Shown here: piece after piece, positions 7,767-16,438 of the stretch
Numbering within the stretch: position 1 is the first letter of the stretch
Layout: each line of letters opens with the position of its first letter
Assembly (NCBI RefSeq): GCF_900111445.1
Contig: NZ_FOHE01000001.1
Location: forward strand, 124,001 to 188,000
Direction: 5' to 3'
Length of the DNA stretch: 64,000 nt
DNA from: Oceanobacillus limi
GTDB taxonomy: Bacteria > Bacillota > Bacilli > Bacillales > Amphibacillaceae
The notes under the pieces: generated by a model
Told to the model about the DNA's origin: nothing
Database searches by the model: none
The model's input: the letters and a program-made list of their open reading frames with translations, nothing else
Program-made: the position numbers and the translations under genes

Positions 7767-9215
7767 ATGACATTTCATTATCCATCCATGCTCGAGCCTA
7801 TTTTTGAGAATGTAAACGTAAATATCAATGAAAATTGGAAGTTAGGTCTTGTTGGGAGAAATGGTAGAGGGAAAACAGCGTTTTTACGGATCCTCCTAGA
7901 TCAACTTGAGTATGAAGGGTCTATTCAGTCAACTCTAGATTTTAAATACTTCCCAACATATCCAGATCGTGCAGAAGATGTAACAGCTTTAGAAGTGCTA
8001 TTGGAACATAATCCAACCATCGAAATATGGGAAATAGAACGTGAACTAAGCTATATGGATCTGCCGAATGATATTTTACATAAAAAATTCCAGGTACTAA
8101 GCGGTGGAGAACAAACAAAGCTGCTGTTTATCGAATTGTTTTTGAACGAAAATTCGTTTTCTTTAATTGATGAACCAACGAATAACCTCGATTCGCACGG
8201 TAGGCAAATTGTTGGGCAATACTTAAATAGAAAAAGTGGATTTATTGTGACGAGTCATGATGAATATTTTCTAAATCAGTTTGTTGATCATATTCTCGCA
8301 ATAAATAAATCATCGATTGATGTAATTACCGGAAATGTTGATACCTGGAAATATGAAAAAGCAAATGCAGATAGACTTGCAAAAGAAAAGAATTCCAAAC
8401 TAAAAACAGAAATTAAACGACTTCATGATGTTTCGAGACAAGTTGGGGTATGGGGAACAAAGAAAGAAAATAGTACGAAGGATGCTGCGGAACGGCGTAT
8501 AGCAGCAAAACAAATGAAACGATCAAAAGCAATTAAAAAGAGAACCGAAGAGATGATCGAAGAAAAGCAGGGTCTGATTCATAATGTGGAAGAGATATCT
8601 GAACTTAACATGAAAGTTTCTCAGCCTAGAAAACAAGTTTTATCCTTTCGTGATTTTTCCATCTTAAGGGAAGGTACACCTCTTTTTCAGCCTATCAATA
8701 TGGACGTACACCCTAATGATCGGTTCTTTATAGCAGGAAAGAATGGCGTAGGTAAATCTAGTTTACTAGATTTTATCCTTGGAAAAGAGCAGCTGGAAAC
8801 AACTGGGGAATATCACATAAACCTCCCTCACTCTGATCAACTATCCATTTTTAGTCAAAAGAATCAGGAGGACTTAGATCATTCTTCTTTTTTAAAGCAG
8901 CTTTCTGCTGAGGGTAAAGAAGAATATTGGCATCTTCTACATCAGTTAGGTATTAAACGAGGCAAATTCTCGGATGATTCTAGTAAAAATTGGAGCTCTG
9001 GTGAACAGAAAAAAGCATTTCTAGCACATGCATTATTAGGTGATAATGAGTTATTTATTTGGGATGAAGTGACCAACTACTTAGATATTTTTATTATCGA
9101 TCAGTTGATCGATGCAATTAATAGCGGTCAACCGACTATGATTGGTGTGGATCATAATGAATACTATGTTAATGCCATTGCTACGAAGAAGATTGAATTA
9201 AAACCTTTTCTATAA
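7767..9215 (+). CDS. Lsa-type ABC-F ribosomal protection ATPase
   Basis: A cytoplasmic ABC-F protein with two ATPase domains and no membrane span. NBD1: GRNGRGKT, LSGGEQTKL and IDEPTNNLD; NBD2: GKNGVGKS, WSSGEQKKA and IWDEVTNYLD. The charged linker lies near residues 200-285 and the ending KKIELKP is as in Lsa. NBD1 WKLGLVGRNGRGKT and NBD2 IWDE..NYLD closely recall Lsa proteins, which displace lincosamide, streptogramin A and pleuromutilin drugs from ribosomes. The frame extends upstream as SKNILIKN before this ATG, with AGGAG 9 bases before an ATC codon at 7740, so the true start may be ATC or a lost ATG; 7767 has no ribosome binding site. Confidence 0.8.
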   Translation: MTFHYPSMLEPIFENVNVNINENWKLGLVGRNGRGKTAFLRILLDQLEYEGSIQSTLDFKYFPTYPDRAEDVTALEVLLEHNPTIEIWEIERELSYMDLPNDILHKKFQVLSGGEQTKLLFIELFLNENSFSLIDEPTNNLDSHGRQIVGQYLNRKSGFIVTSHDEYFLNQFVDHILAINKSSIDVITGNVDTWKYEKANADRLAKEKNSKLKTEIKRLHDVSRQVGVWGTKKENSTKDAAERRIAAKQMKRSKAIKKRTEEMIEEKQGLIHNVEEISELNMKVSQPRKQVLSFRDFSILREGTPLFQPINMDVHPNDRFFIAGKNGVGKSSLLDFILGKEQLETTGEYHINLPHSDQLSIFSQKNQEDLDHSSFLKQLSAEGKEEYWHLLHQLGIKRGKFSDDSSKNWSSGEQKKAFLAHALLGDNELFIWDEVTNYLDIFIIDQLIDAINSGQPTMIGVDHNEYYVNAIATKKIELKPFL

Positions 9216-9275
9216 GTCAATCGAGGAAAAATAGTTTGAAGGAGTAAATCTTTTCCTGAGTAAGGAGTGTTGTAG

Positions 9276-9959
9276 ATGAATGAAGGTTTTCGCTATCATC
9301 AATTATCTTCTTGGAATAAGTTGGAAAAACATCCTAATGCATCTCAAGGAAATGACAAACGGGATAGCAACCTCTTTGAGGGCGGATTTAAAATACGTTT
9401 GGATTACCAATGTATACCGGAACAGCATATTACTGATGTGATCTCTCGAAGGTATACGGCAAAAGAAATTAGGGCGTTTGAAGATTTTAGTTTGAAGGAG
9501 CTAGGAACGTATCTTAAATGGTCTGTTGGAAGAAGGTTCAATGAGAATACAAAGCGGTTTTATCCTTCTGCTGGAGCGAATTATCCGAATCATATATTCC
9601 TGTTTATAAAACATCATGCTAGCATAGATAACGGTTTATACTGGTATGATTCAGAGGATCATTCTATCGTAAACTTATCTGGTAATGTAAATTATGAGGA
9701 TGCCCTTTTACAGGAAGGAATCGCTGCAAATCTATGTGCTGTCATCGCCTCGGATTTCTCTTTATCATATGAAAACTATGGTGAAAGAGGGTATCGCTTT
9801 TGTTTGTTAGAGGCAGGACATATGGCGCAAAATATGATGCTTATTTCAAATGCGATAGGATGGAAGTCTGCTCCAATAGGTGGTTTTAAAGACGAAGTGA
9901 TCAACCAATTGTTTGGAAATGAATTCAAGGCTCTCTATTTAATTCCTATTGGAAAATAG
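9276..9959 (+). CDS. SagB/ThcOx-type nitroreductase-fold dehydrogenase
   Basis: A 227-residue FMN-dependent oxidoreductase. RRYTAKEI opens the nitroreductase core, RFYPSAGANYPN is the SagB-type FMN/substrate loop, GERGYRFCLLEAGHMAQNM is the long central helix, and PIGGF lies near the end. Family members oxidise azolines in peptide natural products or act alone on unknown substrates. No cyclodehydratase, precursor peptide or transporter lies nearby, so this is an orphan. Its AAGGAG site is well spaced. Confidence 0.8.
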   Translation: MNEGFRYHQLSSWNKLEKHPNASQGNDKRDSNLFEGGFKIRLDYQCIPEQHITDVISRRYTAKEIRAFEDFSLKELGTYLKWSVGRRFNENTKRFYPSAGANYPNHIFLFIKHHASIDNGLYWYDSEDHSIVNLSGNVNYEDALLQEGIAANLCAVIASDFSLSYENYGERGYRFCLLEAGHMAQNMMLISNAIGWKSAPIGGFKDEVINQLFGNEFKALYLIPIGK

Positions 9960-10107
9960 TAGTTTTATAGTGGTATTTCTTCTTCCTTTATGGCAGCTAC
10001 TGTATGCATGGAAGCTACATCAAGATAAAATACATCAATCGTATTATTCAATGGAATAGTCTTTTATAGATGGCACGAACATTATAATAAAAATAGGGGA
10101 GAACGGT

Positions 10108-10593
10108 ATGAAACGTGAGCTAGACAAAGCAATTAAATTGCGCAGTAATGGAGATTATAAAGGGTCTAATAATATCCTTCAACGCTTGGCTGAGGAGTTT
10201 CCTGAATCTGCTTCGGTTAATTATCAATGTGCTTGGAGCTTTGATTTAATGGGAGAAGAAGCGAAAGCGGTAGCTTATTATGAGAAGGCAATCTCGTTAG
10301 GGCTACCATCAAAGGAAATGGAAGGTGCTTTAATAGGCTTAGGTAGTACGTACAGGACTTTAGGAGAATATGAAAAATCGAAAAGCACTTTGCTAAAAGG
10401 TATGGAACAGTTCCCTAACAATAACGCCATAAAAACATTCTACGCGATGACCTTATACAATTTGAACGAGCATCAGGAAGCAATGGAATTGATATTAACT
10501 TGTCTAACCAATACGACAAAAGACACGAATATTCTATCTTATAAAAGGGCTATCGATTTTTATTCGGATAAGTTGGATGAAGTATGGGAGTAA
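10108..10593 (+). CDS. Tetratricopeptide repeat protein
   Basis: A 161-residue soluble helical protein with about four TPR units: residues 1-33, 34-68 (VNYQCAWSFDLMGEEAKAVA), 74-106 and 108-140. Such proteins are protein-interaction scaffolds; no catalytic motif is present. GGGGAGAA precedes the ATG. It converges on the anti-sigma gene across a hairpin. Confidence 0.75.
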   Translation: MKRELDKAIKLRSNGDYKGSNNILQRLAEEFPESASVNYQCAWSFDLMGEEAKAVAYYEKAISLGLPSKEMEGALIGLGSTYRTLGEYEKSKSTLLKGMEQFPNNNAIKTFYAMTLYNLNEHQEAMELILTCLTNTTKDTNILSYKRAIDFYSDKLDEVWE

Positions 10594-10641
10594 AGGGCTA
10601 GATAGCATGATGGATGGTTCGAGCATTTTTTGTACTAAAGG

Positions 10642-10678
10642 AAGGAGAACTGTCAACATAAAGACGATAGTTCTCCTT
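10642..10678. terminator. Hairpin between convergent genes
   Basis: AAGGAGAACT / AGTTCTCCTT inverted repeat with a 17-base loop between the TPR gene and the anti-sigma gene. Neither arm has a strong T run, so termination is likely but not certain. Confidence 0.55.
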
Positions 10679-10702
10679 ACGTATTTAAATCATTACCTTG
10701 GT

Positions 10703-11614
10703 TTAATACTCGTCAACGGTTACACCAATAACAGAAGCTCGAATTATATCTAAGTCCTGAAATCGTTTCAATTCACTTGGTTTTCCACTGACAACAGCAC
10801 CGCTGATTAAATAATCTTTAGCTCTGGAATTAGTATATGGAGAACGCTCCGATACGAGAAAACCATAGGCTTGTTCCCCAGATAAAATCCTATTATCATA
10901 ATTTGATGTCTTCAGCTCAGTGATTCTTTCTTCACTCGTCTGATCTGCCCATAACCAATCGACATTCTGATACCCTAATGTGTCACCTAACTCGTCAATA
11001 TGGAGCGGTTCCTTGAACGATAGGGCAACCTCGATTAATGTATTTTCATCTAAACCCACTGCATTGTCTAACTCTTGAGATAGAAAACTGTAATCTAATT
11101 CTGGATAATAAAAATCTATTCGCCTTTCATTGTTTAAGTGGTTATATTTAATAGCTCTTTCTTTCCGTGGGTTTACTAAATACTCTTCAGTCCTAACAAA
11201 TTTACTACCGAGTGTTTTTACTTTCCCGATAGCAGGATATCTCTTTCTGACGATGTCCCAAACAACTTTTTTATCTCCAACCTTTTTATAGTAAGTCGAT
11301 TTACTATCAACATAAAATAAGTTGGGCGTTGTATATGCTGTATCAATACTGACAATCCCTGCACCTTTTACTGGTTCTTCACTCACTATAGGATGATTTT
11401 CGATTGCTTTCCTTTCAGCTTTTTCTATTTTTTTATCCATAAGATATTGTCCACCGATGGATAGTAATACTATTAAGAGGGTAATGGATACTATTGAAAC
11501 AACGATATAGAGACTAAATTGTTTTAATCTACTTCTTCTAACAGTCTTTTGAAATTTGGCACTACTAACAAAATCCTTCTCTTCTTGATCTCCTGTTTTA
11601 TTATTCTCGTCCAT
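10703..11614 (-). CDS. Membrane anti-sigma factor (Sigma_reg N/C type)
   Basis: A 304-residue single-pass membrane protein. An N-terminal cytoplasmic segment of about 35 residues (FVSSAKFQKTVRRSRLKQ) precedes a span (YIVVSIVSITLLIVLLSIG), then a large extracellular region. The layout matches the paired Sigma_reg_N and Sigma_reg_C families of Firmicute anti-sigma factors. AGGAGG lies 6 bases before this ATG, and the start is inside the 3' end of the sigma factor gene, a sign of translational coupling. It should hold the ECF sigma factor inactive until an envelope signal arrives. Confidence 0.82.
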   Translation of the reverse strand: MDENNKTGDQEEKDFVSSAKFQKTVRRSRLKQFSLYIVVSIVSITLLIVLLSIGGQYLMDKKIEKAERKAIENHPIVSEEPVKGAGIVSIDTAYTTPNLFYVDSKSTYYKKVGDKKVVWDIVRKRYPAIGKVKTLGSKFVRTEEYLVNPRKERAIKYNHLNNERRIDFYYPELDYSFLSQELDNAVGLDENTLIEVALSFKEPLHIDELGDTLGYQNVDWLWADQTSEERITELKTSNYDNRILSGEQAYGFLVSERSPYTNSRAKDYLISGAVVSGKPSELKRFQDLDIIRASVIGVTVDEY

Positions 11615-12107
11615 CATGTTCCTCCTTGTATAACTTAACCAATTTTTTTCTCGCACGAAATAAGTTCGTTTTAATCGTACTTTTACGAATCCCTAGTAAC
11701 TCAGATATTTCAATATATGATAAATTCGATTGATATTTTAGCAAAAGAAGCTCGGCATATTGAGGTTTCATTTTTGACAGTAATTGATTGAGTTCCTCTG
11801 TTCGTTCTTTTGCTAAAAGGATAAATTCAGGGAGTTCAGATTTATCTTCTTCATTTCTGTTTTCTTCAAAATTTAATATGTATTTTTTGTTTTTTCGACA
11901 CTGGTCATAGTAATTGTTTAGACTAACCCGAATTAACCAGCTGCGAACCTTCGATGCTTGAATTGAGTCGAAAAATTTAAGGTATTTATACGCGGCTTCT
12001 TGGACTGCATCTTCGGCATCGATGTGTGGAATTCCTTTACGAACTAAATATTTGTAGACAATATTTAGTTCCGTATTTAATTCTTCAAACAGCACTCTAT
12101 TATCCAT
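11601..12107 (-). CDS. ECF-family RNA polymerase sigma factor
   Basis: A 168-residue sigma-70 family group IV factor. Region 2 covers about residues 10-80 (HIDAEDAVQEAAYKYL, then WLIRVSLNNYYD), and region 4 about 108-160 with the helix-turn-helix SYIEISELLGIRKSTIKTNL. It lacks regions 1 and 3. GGGGGAGGG precedes the ATG. The anti-sigma gene overlaps its end, and an ECF-type promoter lies just upstream, implying autoregulation. Target genes are unknown. Confidence 0.9.
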   Translation of the reverse strand: MDNRVLFEELNTELNIVYKYLVRKGIPHIDAEDAVQEAAYKYLKFFDSIQASKVRSWLIRVSLNNYYDQCRKNKKYILNFEENRNEEDKSELPEFILLAKERTEELNQLLSKMKPQYAELLLLKYQSNLSYIEISELLGIRKSTIKTNLFRARKKLVKLYKEEHDGRE

Positions 12108-12129
12108 TTTCCCTCCCCCATAACTATAA

Positions 12130-12156
12130 GACGTTTGAACTGGGAAAAAGTTTACA
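12130..12156 (-). promoter_or_regulatory. ECF-type autoregulatory promoter
   Basis: On the minus strand, TGTAAAC (-35 element) is followed by 16 bases and CGTC (-10 element), the AAC/CGTC architecture of Bacillus ECF promoters, 23 bases upstream of the sigma gene start. Confidence 0.65.
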
Positions 12157-12311
12157 TTTTCAAGATAAATACATTAATAGAATTAATTTTAGCATAGTCA
12201 TTCTGTTCTTTTTGAATATGTCTAAAACTCATCAAAATATTTATAACATTATGGTAATATGAAGTTGAAAGATAAAAAAGCGAGCAGCATATTATTGGAG
12301 GTTGGTGTTTC

Positions 12312-12716
12312 ATGGAATTTAAGGATTTCAATGCAACTCAAATTCGAATAGCTAGACCTACCGATAAATTTGAAGAGGTCATTGATTTTTATGAGAATGG
12401 CTTAGGGTTGGCAAGGATTGGAGAATTTAAGGGGCATCGAGGATATGAAGGAGTCATAATTGGATTGCCAGATGTGAATTATCATTTAGAATTTACACGT
12501 CATATTGATGGGAGTCCGTGTCCTGCTCCAACCAAGGATAATTTATTGGTCTTTTATATACCGGATAAAGCGGAGATCGATATCGTTTCTCAACGGTTAA
12601 GCAAAATGGGATACGAAGAGGTAGAACCAGAGAATAAATACTGGGAAGAAGAAGGAATTACAATAGAAGATCCGGATGGCTGGCGAATCGTTTTGATGAA
12701 TCGGGTGTTTGAATAA
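12312..12716 (+). CDS. yycE: VOC-family protein, YycE-like
   Basis: A 134-residue vicinal-oxygen-chelate fold protein with two beta-alpha-beta-beta-beta units. AGRP-like start TQIRIARPTDKFEEVIDFY, GLARIGEFKGH, YHLEFTRH and the closing TIEDPDGWRIV match B. subtilis YycE closely as I recall it. The candidate metal ligands are His and Glu residues in YHLEF and the final strand. Family members include glyoxalases and antibiotic-binding proteins; the ligand is not known. TTGGAGG precedes ATG. Confidence 0.78.
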   Translation: MEFKDFNATQIRIARPTDKFEEVIDFYENGLGLARIGEFKGHRGYEGVIIGLPDVNYHLEFTRHIDGSPCPAPTKDNLLVFYIPDKAEIDIVSQRLSKMGYEEVEPENKYWEEEGITIEDPDGWRIVLMNRVFE

Positions 12717-12766
12717 ATGAGCTATATCTTTTGACTGTGAAAGGATATATCCAAAAGGGGGATAAA

Positions 12767-13231
12767 ATGAAAAAATTGCTAGGAGTCGTATTATGTCTTA
12801 TTGGGGTCGCTACTTTTGGCTGTTCGAATGATGAACTGGCTGATGAAAAACCTCCAGAGGCTGTTATTGACGTGGAGGAGAATTCGTATGAAACCTTTCT
12901 TGGATCTTATTGTTGGGGATCGAATGGTCAGACTACGTGTGTAGATGTTGCTGGGCCGAAAGATGTTTTAAGAGAAGAGGATCCGATCGAGGTTAGCCCT
13001 TCAGACCAAGTTATGTTTACGATTGATGGTGAAGAAAAGCCAAATAAGATTCATGTCGTACAGATAGGCATGGAGGAGGAAGTTGAGGTAACTGTTGAAG
13101 ACAATACGTTTACTGCACCAACAGAAGAGGGGATTTATTATTATTCCTATGATGTTTGGTGGATGGATGATAAAGTAGAAAACGTATCGAATGGAAGCGC
13201 ATCTTATCATTTTGCTTTACTGGTGGAGTAG
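12767..13231 (+). CDS. Putative lipoprotein
   Basis: A 154-residue exported protein: KK, a hydrophobic stretch (LLGVVLCLIGVA) and lipobox FGCS, so the mature protein is anchored through Cys near residue 19. The mature part is acidic, with a Cys pair in YCWGSNGQTTC that could form a disulphide. The ATG at 12767 has AAGGGGG upstream; an earlier in-frame start at 12731 would spoil the signal peptide. First of four closely spaced genes up to 15076. Function unknown. Confidence 0.7.
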   Translation: MKKLLGVVLCLIGVATFGCSNDELADEKPPEAVIDVEENSYETFLGSYCWGSNGQTTCVDVAGPKDVLREEDPIEVSPSDQVMFTIDGEEKPNKIHVVQIGMEEEVEVTVEDNTFTAPTEEGIYYYSYDVWWMDDKVENVSNGSASYHFALLVE

Positions 13232-13252
13232 GACTTTTATGGGGGAATTAAT

Positions 13253-13600
13253 TTGGACAAAAAAACAGGAATCGAAGTTATTGTTCTAGTAGTAGTATTA
13301 GCTGCACTCGTTCTTTATGGGGTAAACGATTCGAAATCGCAAGAGAAGAAAAAGCGTAATTTGAGAGAAGATACCTATGCATACATACTAGAGAATGGGT
13401 ATGACCAAGCGGAAATAAAAGAGGTATATGTAACAGATTTCTCCGAACAAATTGAAAATGAAGAAATTGATCAACACCTGGCAATAGTTGTATTGGAAGA
13501 TGAAACAAAGGAATACCCTATTTATACCTATCGAAAGAATTCAAACGAATTAATCGAATTTGATATAGAAAATAATGAGATAATCGAATTGTCGGAATAA
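13253..13600 (+). CDS. Membrane-anchored hypothetical protein
   Basis: A 115-residue protein from a TTG start with GGGGGAA upstream. One N-terminal span (VIVLVVVLAALVLYGV) is followed by a basic stretch (KSQEKKKRN) and an acidic soluble domain of about 75 residues. Second gene of the 12.8-15.1 kb cluster. Not recognised. Confidence 0.6.
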   Translation: MDKKTGIEVIVLVVVLAALVLYGVNDSKSQEKKKRNLREDTYAYILENGYDQAEIKEVYVTDFSEQIENEEIDQHLAIVVLEDETKEYPIYTYRKNSNELIEFDIENNEIIELSE

Positions 13601-13638
13601 TATAAGTTCCAATCAGCGTAGTAAAGGAGTTCAAATTA

Positions 13639-14343
13639 ATGGGAGACATCCGTGTTGTTCCAGTCATAGCAACTATAGTAGCATGGCTGGCTATCATTTT
13701 AGTAATCTATTGGAGATATAAAAAAGTAAAAGAAGAAACAAAACGATGGAAGGTACTGCTCATTGTTCTAATAGGAATGTTTTCCCTCTCTTTTAATTGG
13801 GATTTCCATGGAACAGTGTTAAGGTTGCCGGTTGTTCCGTTAGGTGTTTTCATATTGATGATTATTTTCAAGGTTAAAAGAGCGCCATGGCAATTCTATC
13901 GCTCATTTGCATGGTTAGGATTCTTTTCCCTATTTTGCTTTATCATTACGACATTATTAACAATACCTATCAATCAGGCCTTGTACCCAGAAGATGAGCT
14001 GTCCACCTATGTCGCAGATGTTGAACATGCATCAATTATTCAAACACATCCATCAGCAGAGGAGCGTTCATTAAATCGAGACGCTTTAAAAAGCTTGGAG
14101 ATGGAGAGGGATACGATTTACAGTGAAATTTGGTACCAACAAGCGGATAGCGACATGGAGTCGAGAGAAGTGGACGAACGGTTCCCGTATCTATTAACTG
14201 GTGTACAACCAAAGTGGGGCAGTGGTGCTGAAGCCCTTATTTATGTGGAGGAGGACGGAAAGGGATTACTCCTTACGACCCTAGAGAATCAATATTATTT
14301 CCGTTCAGAAGACGCATTGATTGAGGAGGGAGCCAATGACTAA
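13639..14343 (+). CDS. Multi-span membrane protein with extracytoplasmic tail
   Basis: A 234-residue protein with hydrophobic spans near residues 7-27, 38-55, 60-76 and 88-112, then a soluble C-terminal half (YVADVEHASIIQ onward). Its last 8 bases overlap the next gene, so the two are probably translated together. Third gene of the cluster. Not recognised. Confidence 0.6.
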   Translation: MGDIRVVPVIATIVAWLAIILVIYWRYKKVKEETKRWKVLLIVLIGMFSLSFNWDFHGTVLRLPVVPLGVFILMIIFKVKRAPWQFYRSFAWLGFFSLFCFIITTLLTIPINQALYPEDELSTYVADVEHASIIQTHPSAEERSLNRDALKSLEMERDTIYSEIWYQQADSDMESREVDERFPYLLTGVQPKWGSGAEALIYVEEDGKGLLLTTLENQYYFRSEDALIEEGAND

Positions 14344-15076
14344 AAAACGCGTTACATTCCTTGCAATTATAGCCATTTTAATCGTTACATTCTATCTCGT
14401 TTATTTGTTTTATTTTTCAAAACCGACTAATTTTCCAACAGATGAGCAATTGGTTGAAAAGATAAATGAAGTTTATCCGCAAGCGCGTGTCGAAACAATT
14501 TTAGACAGTTTTACACTAGATCAAGAACATGTATATGTTCCGTTTAAATCACATGATAATGAATACGGAACAAGCTATTGGGTGTGGGAAAAACACAAGT
14601 GGAAGCCAATGTATATCGATTCAGTCGGTGAACCACGTTTTTGGAAAATAGATCCAAAAGATCCTTCTCGTTCGTACATTATATGGAACGTACATCCAGA
14701 TGACCAGGTTACTGGTGCCAATTTTTATTTGATTCGGGATCGCAACTATCATATCTCCTATGACGTAAATGAATATATCCCTCGTGTACAAATGGAGGAA
14801 TATGTGGATTTTGAAGAGAAATCCTATGGAGTTTTAGAACTTCCAGATGATTGGCGTTCCTTCTTATCCCAATCAACTAATGTATCAGCTGCTCAGAATT
14901 CGGAAATGCCGTTCTTAAGTATTTCAGATGTTCATACCTCAATTGGATGGATGCCATTGGATGATAACCAAGAAATGACATTTCCTGAGAACTCTGTAAA
15001 CGGACATGGTTTTATAAATGGAGAAATAGTCTTGGATTTTGTACTGACTATGGAAGAATTTGATTTAGAAAAATAA
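14336..15076 (+). CDS. Membrane-anchored hypothetical protein
   Basis: A 246-residue protein with an N-terminal anchor (VTFLAIIAILIVTFYLVYLFYF) and an acidic, Tyr/Trp-rich soluble domain predicted outside the cell. The start at 14336 has GAGGAGGGAG upstream within the preceding gene. Last of the cluster of four envelope proteins, which may function together. Not recognised. Confidence 0.6.
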   Translation: MTKKRVTFLAIIAILIVTFYLVYLFYFSKPTNFPTDEQLVEKINEVYPQARVETILDSFTLDQEHVYVPFKSHDNEYGTSYWVWEKHKWKPMYIDSVGEPRFWKIDPKDPSRSYIIWNVHPDDQVTGANFYLIRDRNYHISYDVNEYIPRVQMEEYVDFEEKSYGVLELPDDWRSFLSQSTNVSAAQNSEMPFLSISDVHTSIGWMPLDDNQEMTFPENSVNGHGFINGEIVLDFVLTMEEFDLEK

Positions 15077-15181
15077 AGTTATCAATGTGGCAAGGTTTCG
15101 GGAAAACCAGGAAGTTCGCCCTCCTTTCTACCAATTTCTATCTAGTCCAAGGGGAAATTAAATTGTGGGAGTTGAATAAAA

Positions 15182-15655
15182 ATGGTTCACGCGAAGACAG
15201 TTTTATTAGACCAGTTGTTAGCGAACGCTAATGATCGAAGTTGGTATGCTTCCTTTGAGGAATCGGTTAATGGAATTTCGAATAAAGATGCCTTCTGGAA
15301 GCCGGATGAAAACAGTCATAGTATCGCTGAAATTGTACAACATCTTATTTATTGGAATAAAGTGTGGCAAATTAGGTATGAAACGTTCGATTTTCATGCA
15401 ATCCAGTCAATAGATGAAAATGCAGATACTTTTCTGATCGCCGAAAACACGAACTTCACGGAGCTTAAAGAGAAATTAATAGAGGTCCTATTACGCTGGC
15501 AAGACTTGATTACAGAGAAAAAGCTGGAATCAACGGTCAATGGCTTTCCAGTAGATGCGGAGTGGTGGGCATTAATTGGAAATGCTACTACACATAATGC
15601 TTACCATATTGGGCAAATAAACTATATCCGCAAGATGAAAAAGGATTCGGTGTAA
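15182..15655 (+). CDS. DinB-family protein
   Basis: A 157-residue four-helix-bundle protein of the DinB/YfiT superfamily. The three expected metal-binding His positions are visible: IVQHLIYW near residue 50 and THNAYHIGQI near residues 138-147. Family members are putative metal-dependent enzymes, some of them thiol transferases such as BacA-type bacillithiol S-transferases. No stronger assignment is possible. No ideal ribosome binding site; GGGAG lies upstream. Confidence 0.8.
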   Translation: MVHAKTVLLDQLLANANDRSWYASFEESVNGISNKDAFWKPDENSHSIAEIVQHLIYWNKVWQIRYETFDFHAIQSIDENADTFLIAENTNFTELKEKLIEVLLRWQDLITEKKLESTVNGFPVDAEWWALIGNATTHNAYHIGQINYIRKMKKDSV

Positions 15656-15733
15656 AAATTGCATTCAATTTTGTGTCCTTATTCAATTTTTGAACGATAA
15701 GTAGCGAATTTATATGGAAGGGAGAAGCTAACA

Positions 15734-16207
15734 ATGAACAATTATGGCAAACTAGAAAAAAATGAAGGTAGGTACGTTTTGGTATTTGAACGGCCGTATC
15801 CTTTTAACCCTGAAGAAGTGTTTCGTGTTTTAACGAATCCAGATTTTTTCACGCAATGGTATCCATTTGCTACCGGAGAAATGGATCTTCGCGTTGGTGG
15901 CAAGATTCAGTTTGATGATGGAGAAGGATCTGAGTATGAGGCAGTCATTACAGACATAACACCTCCATATTCTTTTTGTTTTCAGGAAGTGGATGATTTG
16001 TTAGAAATGACAATAGAAAAAGCAGATCAAGGGAGTCTATTCACATTCAAGCATACATTTGATGATCAATCGATGGCGATGTATGTAGCTGCTGGATGGC
16101 ATCGATGTTTGAACGTTCTTGGTCAATTAATCCATGGACAGCCTGTAGCGTGGGAAGATAACGCAAGTGAATTAAGGGAGTACTATAAAGAAGCTTTTCA
16201 TCATTAA
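15734..16207 (+). CDS. SRPBCC/AHSA1-domain protein
   Basis: A 157-residue START-like (activator of Hsp90 ATPase homologue 1-like) fold protein. Typical landmarks are FERPYPFNPEEVFRVLTNPD at the start, WYPFATGEMDLRVGGKIQFDDGEG in the middle and AAGWHRCLNVL in the C-terminal helix. Such proteins bind hydrophobic ligands in a cavity; ligand unknown. GGAAGGGAG precedes the ATG. Confidence 0.82.
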   Translation: MNNYGKLEKNEGRYVLVFERPYPFNPEEVFRVLTNPDFFTQWYPFATGEMDLRVGGKIQFDDGEGSEYEAVITDITPPYSFCFQEVDDLLEMTIEKADQGSLFTFKHTFDDQSMAMYVAAGWHRCLNVLGQLIHGQPVAWEDNASELREYYKEAFHH

Positions 16208-16223
16208 ACTTAGGTCGATCCAT

Positions 16224-16361
16224 TGTGGACGTTTAATTCCACATGTAATTGGCAGGCCGACATAAACGCGATGTTCTGTGCGTCGTAAGCCCCACTGTTT
16301 GAAGAATCACTTCATTGTTGCAAACAGGGGAGATGTAGCGATCAGCATTGATCGCTTTTTC
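16224..16361 (+). ncRNA. Candidate structured RNA ending in an intrinsic terminator
   Basis: A gene-free stretch with successive stems: TGTGGA / TCCACA (16224-16243), an ACGC / GCGT hairpin, CCC(A)CTGTTTG / CAAACAGGGG (16291-16330) enclosing GAAG / CTTC, then AGCGATCA / TGATCGCT followed by TTTTTCTTTTT (16337-16365). It ends about 75 bases before the lipoprotein start. It could be a small RNA, a riboswitch-like leader of that gene, or the 3' end of the AHSA1 transcript. No known riboswitch core was recognised. Confidence 0.4.
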
Positions 16362-16438
16362 TTTTTGGAAAATTATTATAACAGAAAGGAAATTGTATGA
16401 TAAAGTGAGAATATATCGCTCAAATGCAGGGGGATCAT

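Noticed and set aside
9276-9959. A peptide natural product cluster around the SagB-type gene
   Set aside because: Neighbours are an ABC-F gene and a TPR gene; no precursor, cyclodehydratase or radical SAM enzyme is present.
16224-16361. Known riboswitch (cobalamin, c-di-GMP or similar), prompted by a GCCCCACTG string
   Set aside because: The rest of the conserved core of those classes is not present.
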